NCBI GenBank assembly: GCA_965237635.1
Contig: CBDEFX010000001.1
Coordinates: forward strand, 248,001-312,000
Direction: 5' to 3'
Source of the DNA: CBDEFX01 sp965237635
Lineage (GTDB): Bacteria; Chloroflexota; Dehalococcoidia; Lucifugimonadales; CAUZJF01
Length of the DNA: 64,000 nt
Of the stretch, positions 49,114-56,146 are shown piece after piece. A program made the translations under genes and the position numbers. Below the pieces are notes generated by a model. The model worked only from the letters and a program-made list of their open reading frames with translations. It made no database searches and was not told where the DNA came from. The stretch's first letter is position 1. Each line of letters begins with the position of its first letter.

Positions 49114-49331
49114 GCTACGGGATGCTTCTACAGCCGTCATTGTCGACTCTGAGTAGCCGTCCGTAATACTTAGATGCGGATTTGAGCTTTGAGGTGCAGA
49201 AAAACAAAACGCCCAACAACCCCGTGAGTCCTCTATTCGGCATGACGCACTGCGCCAGATACGATGGGCAGGGGCTGAAGGGACTCGCTGCTGAAGTCTA
49301 ATGAGCGGGAAGAGGCAGTCGAGGGAGGTGC

Positions 49332-49472
49332 CTAAGCTTTCCCGATCCGGAATACCTTGGTGCCACAGACCGGACACGCGCCCTGTGTCGCCGGGCGTCC
49401 GTTCTTTAAGGTGACAGACTTAGGGTTGCTAATCTGTCGTTTCGTCCTGCACTTAAAGCAATACGCATCCAT
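49332..49472 (-). CDS. DUF5679 mini zinc-ribbon protein
   Basis: The 46-residue protein starts MDAYCFKCRTKRQI and ends TQGACPVCGTKVFRIGKA, with two CxxC pairs (C5-C8 and C33-C36) that would bind one zinc. This is the DUF5679 layout. GGAGG is nine bases before the ATG, and a promoter TTGACA-17-TATGTT (49527-49499, minus strand) precedes it. The function is unknown. It is shorter than most gene-calling cut-offs. The 260 bases after it up to rplU hold nothing recognisable except the rplU promoter. Confidence 0.85.
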   Translation of the reverse strand: MDAYCFKCRTKRQISNPKSVTLKNGRPATQGACPVCGTKVFRIGKA

Positions 49473-49533
49473 TCGAACACCTCCAGGGTTGTATCTAGAA
49501 CATATAGCGTGTGCCCAGGCCTGTCAATAGGAA

Positions 49534-50502
49534 TTAGCTTTCCGCCTCACTGTAGCGGAGATAGAAGACCCGGTCTGGTTGCCACTGGCCCGTAGACGCG
49601 TTGAAGGACATGATGCCCAGGAACCTTCCATCGACGGCGTAGACGCGGCATTTCTCACTGGGCCGCGAGAAGGGGACGCGTACACCTGCAGGGATCGGCC
49701 GGCCGTGTCTAATAAGTTCCTCGAGGCGCTTGTCCAGTATGGCAGCGCGAAGATGGGCCACTACAAAGTCCGGGGCGTGCAGCGACTGTTTCCACGTACC
49801 GTCGGCAATTCTCTGTTCCGCAACCTCGAGCGTCATCGCCTTGGAGACGTCGAAGGGGCCGCTCCTCCGCCTCACCAGTGATTTTAGATGCCCACCACAT
49901 CCGAGCGCTTGCCCCAAATCGTAGGCCAGGGAGCGGACGTAAAAGCCCCGGCCGCAGACCACGTTTATCGTGACCAACGGAGGTGACCACTCCTGAAACT
50001 CGATGCTCAACACCTCTACGGTGCGCGGCTTCCTCTCGACTTCAACGCCGGCCCTCGCCAGCTCATACAGTCGTTTGCCGTCCCTCTTGAGGGCGCTGTA
50101 CATAGGCGGCACCTGCTCGATGGTGCCCTCAAAAGACTTCAGCGCGCCCTCCACATCCCGCCGGGTCACGGACGACGGGTCCTTCTCAATCGTCACCGTT
50201 CCCAGCGCGTCGAGCGTGTCGGTCTCCACCCCCAGCTCCACGACCGCGCCATACTCCCTGGTGCCCTCGATCAGATACTCCATCATACGTGTGGCCTGTC
50301 CGATGCATATCGGGGCCACACCTGTTGCAAGAGGGTCTAGCGTTCCGCCGTGGCCCACATGTCGCTCTCCGCTTGCTCGCTTGATTCGGCGCACGACGTC
50401 CATAGTCGTTATGCCGATAGGCTTATCGATGTTGAGAATCCCGTCCACAGAGCCGTCCCGACTACGGCTTTTAGAGTCGCGTGCAGTCGTTCGTCGGGAC
50501 AT
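49534..50502 (-). CDS. truB: tRNA pseudouridine(55) synthase TruB
   Basis: TruB makes pseudouridine 55 in tRNA. The 322-residue protein has IDKPIGITTMDVVRR near residue 25, the catalytic Asp in HGGTLDPLATGVAP near 52-65, YEVELGVETDT-like VVELGVETDTLDALG, RGFYVRSLAYDLGQALG near 190, and a C-terminal PUA-like domain (GIMSFNASTGQWQPDRVF). It starts two bases after rbfA, the last gene in the nusA operon. Confidence 0.94.
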   Translation of the reverse strand: MSRRTTARDSKSRSRDGSVDGILNIDKPIGITTMDVVRRIKRASGERHVGHGGTLDPLATGVAPICIGQATRMMEYLIEGTREYGAVVELGVETDTLDALGTVTIEKDPSSVTRRDVEGALKSFEGTIEQVPPMYSALKRDGKRLYELARAGVEVERKPRTVEVLSIEFQEWSPPLVTINVVCGRGFYVRSLAYDLGQALGCGGHLKSLVRRRSGPFDVSKAMTLEVAEQRIADGTWKQSLHAPDFVVAHLRAAILDKRLEELIRHGRPIPAGVRVPFSRPSEKCRVYAVDGRFLGIMSFNASTGQWQPDRVFYLRYSEAES

Positions 50503-50504
50503 GT

Positions 50505-50870
50505 CTATGACGTTCCGCCTGTCTCCGGGCCCTGCGTCGAATCTTTGATAAGCCCGAGGACCTCGGCGCCCTGCTCGATCAACTCGTCTATGTAGAAGCT
50601 AACGGACGGGACGGTCTTGAGCGCGACATGTTTGCGCACACTCCTCCGGACGAAGCCCGAGGCCGACTTTAGGGCTTTCAGCGTCTTGCTCTTGGCGTCG
50701 GCGTCCCCTAAGACGCTGACGTAAACCTTGGCCAGACTCAGGTCTGGAGAGGCTTGAACACGGGTGACGCTTACAAGGGAAGAAAGCCTTGGGTCCCTGA
50801 GCTCCACTGAAAGCACTCGGCTGATTTCATCGCGCAAAAGGACATTGACGCGTTCTAGGCGGCGGCTCAT
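50505..50870 (-). CDS. rbfA: Ribosome-binding factor A
   Basis: RbfA helps mature the 30S subunit at helix 1 of 16S rRNA. The 121-residue KH-type protein has RLERVNVLLRDEISRVLSVELRDPRLSSLVSVTRVQASPDLSLAKVYVSVLGD and the C-terminal LKTVPSVSFYIDELIEQG. Length is normal. It lies between infB and truB as in many bacteria. Confidence 0.93.
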   Translation of the reverse strand: MSRRLERVNVLLRDEISRVLSVELRDPRLSSLVSVTRVQASPDLSLAKVYVSVLGDADAKSKTLKALKSASGFVRRSVRKHVALKTVPSVSFYIDELIEQGAEVLGLIKDSTQGPETGGTS

Positions 50871-50923
50871 GGAAAGGACCTCTTAGTGGGTGTGAGACGG
50901 TGGGGGAGGTCGGCGCCTGCCGG

Positions 50924-52768
50924 CTATTCGACCTGCTCTGTAAGGTGAGACTCGAGGATATCGCCTTCCTTGTAGTCTGCGAATCCCTCGAGCACGATGC
51001 CCCCTTCGAGGCCGGTGTTGATCTCTCTCACGTCGTCCTTGAAGTGCTTGAGGCTCGCCACAGGCCCGACAAATATAGACTCGCCGTTCCTCAAGACGTG
51101 GACCTGCCCGCCACGGGAGATCGTGCCATTGTTGACGTAGATACCCGCGGCCGTCGTCCGGCGCCCTACGCCGAATGTAGCACGCACGGTGGCCGACCCC
51201 TCTACAAGATCGCGGCTCACAGGCTCCAGAAGACCCTGCAGTGCCTTCTCGATGTCGTCGATTAGGCTGTATATGACGTCATAGAAGCGTATATCCAGCC
51301 CCTGCTGGTTCGCTACGGAAAGCGCGCCGGGCTCAGGCCGGCTGTTGAATCCTACTATGATGGCCTGAGAGGCTGCCGCCAGGAGAACGTCGCTTTCAGT
51401 TATGCTGCCGCTGGCGGCGTGGACCAAGTTCACTCTTGTCTCTTCGGTGTTCAAGCCTTCCAGAGCATTGCGCACCGCGTCGACGCTGCCCTGGACGTCC
51501 GTTTTCACGATCAAGTTTAGTGCCTTGACCTCGCCAGACTGTATCCTCGAGTGAATCTCTTCGAGAGAGACTCCCGATTCCCGACCTTTTTGTAGCTCCG
51601 CCTCGCGCTCCATAGCTTCCAACATCTCTCGGGCCGCCTTCTCATCGGCGACCGCGGTCAATGAGTCTCCTGCCTCAGGAAGGCCGCTCAGGCCAAGTAC
51701 CTCGACCGGAGCGGACGGGCTGGCCGTCCTTACTCTTTTACCTCCATCGTTTAGCATGGCTTTTACGCGGCCTCTGACGTTCCCCGCCACCACACTATCG
51801 CCGATTTTGAGGGTACCCGTCTGCACGAGGACCGTGGCCACCGGACCTTTGCTCTTGTCCATGCGCGCTTCAACCACGACCCCCTGCGCCATCCGATTAG
51901 GGTTGGCTTTTAGGTCGCGGACCTCGGCTGCGACTAAAATGTTCGCTAGAAGATCGGAAACTCCTTCGCCTTTCAGCGCTGAGATCGGCACTGCGATGAC
52001 ATCGCCGCCCCACTCTTCGATCAGGAGGTCGTGCTCCGAGAGCTGGCGCTTGACCTTCTCTCCGTCGGCCGCTGGCCGGTCCATCTTATTGATTGCTACG
52101 ACGATCGGCACCTCTGCGGCCTTAACGTGGTCGATCGCCTCCACAGTTTGGGGCATGATCCCATCGTCAGCGGCAACCACCAATACGGCAACGTCCGTCA
52201 CCTGGGCGCCTCTGGCGCGCATTGCGGTGAACGCCTCGTGGCCTGGTGTATCTAGGAAAGTGATCGGGTTGCTCTCGTACTCAACCTGGTAAGCCCCGAT
52301 GTGTTGGGTGATACCCCCGGTCTCGTCCGCTACTACCTTGCTGTCTCTGATCGCATCCAGAAGTGTAGTCTTGCCGTGGTCCACGTGGCCAAGGATCGCG
52401 ACAACAGGGGCACGTGGCTCTAGTTCTGCCGGGTCTTCATCCTCTCCTGAGATCACCACCGAGCCCGGCCCGCGCTCCTCTCCGGGCGCGGCCTTCACCT
52501 GGAACCCGAACGACTCGACGATCATCGAGGCGGTCTCGAGCTCGACCACGTCGTTGATCGCGAACATGTGGCCGGCCCTCATCAGCTGTTTGATCACTTC
52601 GATCGGGCTGAGTCCCATCAACACCGCCAGATCGTGAACTGTCAGTGCGGCGGGGACCTCCAATACTGTGGGCGCCGCGACATTGGCCGTGGGAGCGACA
52701 CCGACTTCCGGCTGGGCCTGGACGGTGCCCTGGGTCGAGTCTTGCGGTTGGACAGGTTTGTTTGCCAT
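50924..52768 (-). CDS. infB: Translation initiation factor IF-2 (short form)
   Basis: IF-2 brings initiator tRNA to the 30S subunit. The 614-residue protein has G1 GHVDHGKTTLLD near residue 134, G2 GGITQHIGAY, G3 DTPGHEAF, G4 NKMD, and the domain II-IV C-terminus with the fMet-tRNA-binding part. The N-terminal region before the G domain is only about 125 residues, with one IF2-N subdomain (VHDLAVLMGLSPIEVIKQLM), far shorter than in E. coli. It is preceded closely by ylxR. Confidence 0.96.
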   Translation of the reverse strand: MANKPVQPQDSTQGTVQAQPEVGVAPTANVAAPTVLEVPAALTVHDLAVLMGLSPIEVIKQLMRAGHMFAINDVVELETASMIVESFGFQVKAAPGEERGPGSVVISGEDEDPAELEPRAPVVAILGHVDHGKTTLLDAIRDSKVVADETGGITQHIGAYQVEYESNPITFLDTPGHEAFTAMRARGAQVTDVAVLVVAADDGIMPQTVEAIDHVKAAEVPIVVAINKMDRPAADGEKVKRQLSEHDLLIEEWGGDVIAVPISALKGEGVSDLLANILVAAEVRDLKANPNRMAQGVVVEARMDKSKGPVATVLVQTGTLKIGDSVVAGNVRGRVKAMLNDGGKRVRTASPSAPVEVLGLSGLPEAGDSLTAVADEKAAREMLEAMEREAELQKGRESGVSLEEIHSRIQSGEVKALNLIVKTDVQGSVDAVRNALEGLNTEETRVNLVHAASGSITESDVLLAAASQAIIVGFNSRPEPGALSVANQQGLDIRFYDVIYSLIDDIEKALQGLLEPVSRDLVEGSATVRATFGVGRRTTAAGIYVNNGTISRGGQVHVLRNGESIFVGPVASLKHFKDDVREINTGLEGGIVLEGFADYKEGDILESHLTEQVE

Positions 52769-52774
52769 TTTTGC

Positions 52775-53065
52775 CTATGCGGTCTCTGGAATGACTGTGG
52801 ACTCGATTAGAGCCTCCAGTTTAGCCCATTCCTCGTCTCTCAGTCCTCTTCTGAGCGCGTATTCCAACCGGCCTTTCTTGAGTGGCGCATGTCCGCCCTT
52901 CCTGTCTTTGCAAATGTATGCGCCACGGCCGGAGGCTTTCCCCGTCGAGTCCATCTCCACTGTGCCTTGCGGGGTTGCCACTATGCACGACAACTCGCTT
53001 TTTGTGGTCTTGTTACCGCAAGCCAGGCACGTTCTCAGGGGTACGTGTCGTCGGCCGTCATCCAT
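52775..53065 (-). CDS. ylxR: YlxR-family RNA-binding protein (DUF448)
   Basis: The 96-residue protein has the YlxR motif RTCLACGNKTTKSEL near residue 12 and ASGRGAYICKD near 42, with basic RNA-binding surface residues. YlxR lies between nusA and infB here as in most bacteria. Its start has no strong ribosome site, so it may be coupled to nusA. Confidence 0.9.
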   Translation of the reverse strand: MDDGRRHVPLRTCLACGNKTTKSELSCIVATPQGTVEMDSTGKASGRGAYICKDRKGGHAPLKKGRLEYALRRGLRDEEWAKLEALIESTVIPETA

Positions 53066-53079
53066 CGACGTAACGCGCC

Positions 53080-54891
53080 TTACCGTCTCTTGCGAGCTTT
53101 GGTCCTCCGTGGAGGGCCACGCCGCGCCGCGCCGCCTTGGGATCCTCCGGTACGACGCCCACGCCTGGATCCCATTCTGGCCTTATTCAGTTCGTCTATG
53201 TCCTCGGCGAACCTGATAACTCCCGGTTCCAGAGTCCTCAAGCCACGAGTAGACCAAACATTGTCTGGCAGCTGATCTATCGAAGTAGCGGTGTCGGTAA
53301 CACCAACCGGCTGGGCTTCCGGCTTCTCTGCTTCTCCGGCTCCAGCAGGCACCGCCACCGGTTCGGCCGGGACCTTTTTCTCCGCAGGCGCCTCCGCCCC
53401 CTCGGTCGCGACCTCCGCAGCGGCCTGTACAGCCGCCAAGACCTCCGCCGCCTCTTCTACAACTGGCTTCTCTTCGGGCTTGGCTTCCCCAGGCTCCGCG
53501 GTGGCGGCCACCGACTCCTCAGACGGGACCTCGACCGGTGCTGCCGCCTCCGGCTCTTCCGCCTCGGCGACCGCGACTTCCTCTGGCGCGGCCTCGACCG
53601 GTTGCGGAGCAGCATCTACGGGCTCAGTGGGAAGCAGGTTCAACTCCCCAAGCCGGCCATACAAGTCATCCAATGCTTTCTTGCCAAATCCACTGATCTT
53701 GAGCAGGTCGGACTTTTCCATCTCTAAGATCTGCGCTACTTTATCGACGCCCGACTGCTTCAGGACGTTTAGAACGCGAGTGGCCAGGCCAACATGCTCC
53801 AGTGCCATGTCGGGCCCCACGGCCACTGGAGCTGCCTTGGCGCCCTCTTCGGCAGGCGCGGTCTCAACGTCGCTCTTTATGTCGACCTTCCATCCTGTTA
53901 GCCTCGCCGCAAGCCTGGCATTCTGACCTTCTTTGCCAATTGCTAGCGACAGCTGCCGTTCGGGCACGATGGCAACGGCGGTCCCAGCCTCTTCGTCGAG
54001 GTCGACGCGCATGACCATCGATGGGCTCAGTGAGCTGGAGATGAACGCAGCGGGGTCCTTGTTCCACTGCACCACGTCTATCTTCTCGCCATGTAGCTCG
54101 TTGACGATGTTCTGAATACGGATCCCTCTCAGACCGACGCACGACCCAACAGCGTCTACCCCGTCCTGTTTGGCCCAGACCGCTACCTTGCTGCGCCACC
54201 CTGCCTCTCTAGCAATGGCTACGATTTCGACCGAGCCGTTGTAGATCTCCGGCACCTCAATTTCAAACAGCCGTTTTAGAAGCAGCTTGTCCGCCCGAGA
54301 AACGATGATCTCCGGCCCCTTGTTGGACTGCCGGATCGACTGGAGTAGGACCTTTATCTTCTGGCCTATGCGATATCGCTCATAGGGGGCCTGCTCGGAC
54401 GCCGGTAAGATCGCCTCGGCGCGGCCCATCTCCACAATTAACTGCTTGGGCTCCATCCTCTGGACGGTGACGGTGAATACGTCGCCCTCTTTGTCGGCGT
54501 ACTCCTGGAATACCAGGTCCCGCTCCGCCTCCCTCAAGCGCTGCATCACCACTTGCTTCGCCGTCTGGGCGGCGATGCGCCCGGCAATGTGGCCAAGACT
54601 CTGCGTCGCGACCACCTCGCCTACCTGCGCATCCTCCCTTAACTTCCTGGCCTCCGACAGCTCGATCTCCTGGTCGGGATCAGATACCTCCTCGACCGCG
54701 GTCTTTACGGCATATACACTTACCTCTCCGCTTCCAGGGTCCAACTTGACGGAGATATCCTGGCCGAAGGCTACGCTGTCCCTTTTGTAGGCGGATACAA
54801 GCGCAGCTTCGATCGCCGACAGCACGATCTCTCTCGGCAAATTGCGCTCGGCGGCCAATTGTGTCAAAGCAATAATGAAATCGCTCTTCAT
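53080..54891 (-). CDS. nusA: Transcription termination/antitermination factor NusA with extended C-terminus
   Basis: NusA controls pausing, termination and antitermination. The 603-residue protein has an N-terminal RNA polymerase-binding domain (1-130), S1 (about 133-200), KH1/KH2 (about 200-345) and, after these, a helix-hairpin-helix domain (about 365-420; ILEMEKSDLLKISGFGKKALDDLY). An Ala/Glu/Pro-rich acidic linker follows (about 425-545), and the tail is strongly basic (RMGSRRGRRTGGSQGG and ARRGPPRRTKARKRR). The tail is unusual. GGAGG precedes ATG 54891. It is the first gene of the nusA-ylxR-infB-rbfA-truB operon; the common upstream partner rimP is absent. Confidence 0.95.
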   Translation of the reverse strand: MKSDFIIALTQLAAERNLPREIVLSAIEAALVSAYKRDSVAFGQDISVKLDPGSGEVSVYAVKTAVEEVSDPDQEIELSEARKLREDAQVGEVVATQSLGHIAGRIAAQTAKQVVMQRLREAERDLVFQEYADKEGDVFTVTVQRMEPKQLIVEMGRAEAILPASEQAPYERYRIGQKIKVLLQSIRQSNKGPEIIVSRADKLLLKRLFEIEVPEIYNGSVEIVAIAREAGWRSKVAVWAKQDGVDAVGSCVGLRGIRIQNIVNELHGEKIDVVQWNKDPAAFISSSLSPSMVMRVDLDEEAGTAVAIVPERQLSLAIGKEGQNARLAARLTGWKVDIKSDVETAPAEEGAKAAPVAVGPDMALEHVGLATRVLNVLKQSGVDKVAQILEMEKSDLLKISGFGKKALDDLYGRLGELNLLPTEPVDAAPQPVEAAPEEVAVAEAEEPEAAAPVEVPSEESVAATAEPGEAKPEEKPVVEEAAEVLAAVQAAAEVATEGAEAPAEKKVPAEPVAVPAGAGEAEKPEAQPVGVTDTATSIDQLPDNVWSTRGLRTLEPGVIRFAEDIDELNKARMGSRRGRRTGGSQGGAARRGPPRRTKARKRR

Positions 54892-54932
54892 ACTTCAGCC
54901 ACCTCCTCGGGATCAGTACCCTTTTTAACAAA

Positions 54933-54955
54933 GAAAGTGGGGCCACCCCACTTTC
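54933..54955 (-). terminator. Hairpin in the nusA leader (possible attenuator)
   Basis: GAAAGTGGGG and CCCCACTTTC form a perfect 10-bp stem with a three-base loop, followed on the minus strand by TTTGTTAAAA. It lies in the leader between the promoter and nusA, so it may attenuate transcription, perhaps under NusA's own control. Confidence 0.5.
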
Positions 54956-54987
54956 AAAAAAACAACTCCGCGGAAACCGATATCGCC

Positions 54988-55016
54988 AGTATACCATTCT
55001 CAAATTGGTTGCACAA
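54988..55016 (-). promoter_or_regulatory. Promoter of the nusA operon
   Basis: TTGTGC (55016-55011), a 17-base spacer and TATACT (54993-54988) on the minus strand, about 97 bases before nusA. Confidence 0.7.
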
Positions 55017-55099
55017 CATGGCAGTTTTCTTTGCCCGCGACCGTTGCCCTGCACCCCGACGCGACCGGAGGCGAAGCGGGGAACGGCACACCAGCCGTA

Positions 55100-55108
55100 T
55101 GCTATAAT
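55100..55108 (+). promoter_or_regulatory. Extended -10 promoter of prs
   Basis: TGCTATAAT lies about 73 bases before the prs start. The -35 is weak. Confidence 0.55.
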
Positions 55109-55180
55109 TCGGTTGAGTCCGGTGGCTCAAAGATAGTCGTTCCCTTACCACCTCCCAAGCCATGGAATGCGAGGAAAATG

Positions 55181-56131
55181 ATGCCCCTTTTCGAAGACCT
55201 GAAGGTCTTCGCCGGTAACGCCCATCCGGCTCTCGCCAAGGACATATGCGCGTATCTGGGCGTATCCCTCGGCACCTGCGAAGTCTTCAAGTTCAGCAAC
55301 GATGAGACATTCGTCAAGATCCTGGAGAACGTACGGGAAAAGGATGTCTTCCTGGTCCAGCCTATCTCAGCTCCGGTCAACGATCACCTGATGGAGCTAT
55401 GGATCATGATCGACGCGGCCAGAAGGGCATCGGCCGGGCGTATCACCGCAGTGATCCCTTACTACGCCTACGGGCGGACTGATAAGAAGGACCAGCCCCG
55501 GGTGGCGATCACCGCGCGTCTGGTGGCCGATTTCACAAGCGCCGCCGGCGCCGATCGAGTGCTAACGATGAACTTGCACGCCGGCCAGATCCAGGGTTTC
55601 TTCAACATCCCTCTGGACGAGCTGAGCGCCATACGGCTTCTGGCCAAAAGATACTCAGATGGTGGGTTTGACAACTTGGTCGTAGCCGCTACGGATGTTG
55701 GGGCAGCCAAGAGGGCCCGCGATATGGCCGACCTACTGGACGCCCCAATAGTAATCATAGAAAAACAGCGCATGGGGAACGAGGACCGCGTCGAGGCTGT
55801 CAACCTCATCGGGAGCGTCGAGGGCAAGACGGCGCTCATTGTCGACGACGAAATAGACACCGGCGGCAGCGTAGTGGCAGCGGCCGAGCTGTTGAAAGAG
55901 CATGGCGCGGAAGACGTCTATTGCAGCGCTGTACACGCGATATTGTCCGGCACTGCGCACGAACGTCTGAGGAAGAGCGTTCTCAAGGAGATAGTCGTCA
56001 CCGATACGTTGCCGGTGCCCGAGGAGAAGCGTGTCCCGAATATGAAGGTCCTGTCCGTAGCCCCGATACTAGGGGAGGCCATCCACCGGATCCACAGCGG
56101 CCTGTCCGTTGGGGCCATGTTCGAGCACTAG
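55181..56131 (+). CDS. prs: Ribose-phosphate pyrophosphokinase
   Basis: Prs makes PRPP from ribose 5-phosphate and ATP. From ATG 55181 (GAGG six bases upstream) the protein has 316 residues, the normal size. It shows FSNDETFVKILENVREKDVFLVQ, the ATP-loop region RITAVIPYYAYGRTDKKDQPRVAITARLVAD, MNLHAGQIQGFFNIP, and the PRPP motif ALIVDDEIDTGGSVV. Open frame extending upstream to 55031 crosses the promoter and is rejected. Confidence 0.95.
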   Translation: MPLFEDLKVFAGNAHPALAKDICAYLGVSLGTCEVFKFSNDETFVKILENVREKDVFLVQPISAPVNDHLMELWIMIDAARRASAGRITAVIPYYAYGRTDKKDQPRVAITARLVADFTSAAGADRVLTMNLHAGQIQGFFNIPLDELSAIRLLAKRYSDGGFDNLVVAATDVGAAKRARDMADLLDAPIVIIEKQRMGNEDRVEAVNLIGSVEGKTALIVDDEIDTGGSVVAAAELLKEHGAEDVYCSAVHAILSGTAHERLRKSVLKEIVVTDTLPVPEEKRVPNMKVLSVAPILGEAIHRIHSGLSVGAMFEH

Positions 56132-56146
56132 AGAGAGCTAGAGGCT

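Noticed and set aside
49114..49331. Structured RNA between rplU and the DUF5679 gene
   Set aside because: No convincing long stems or known RNA core could be seen.
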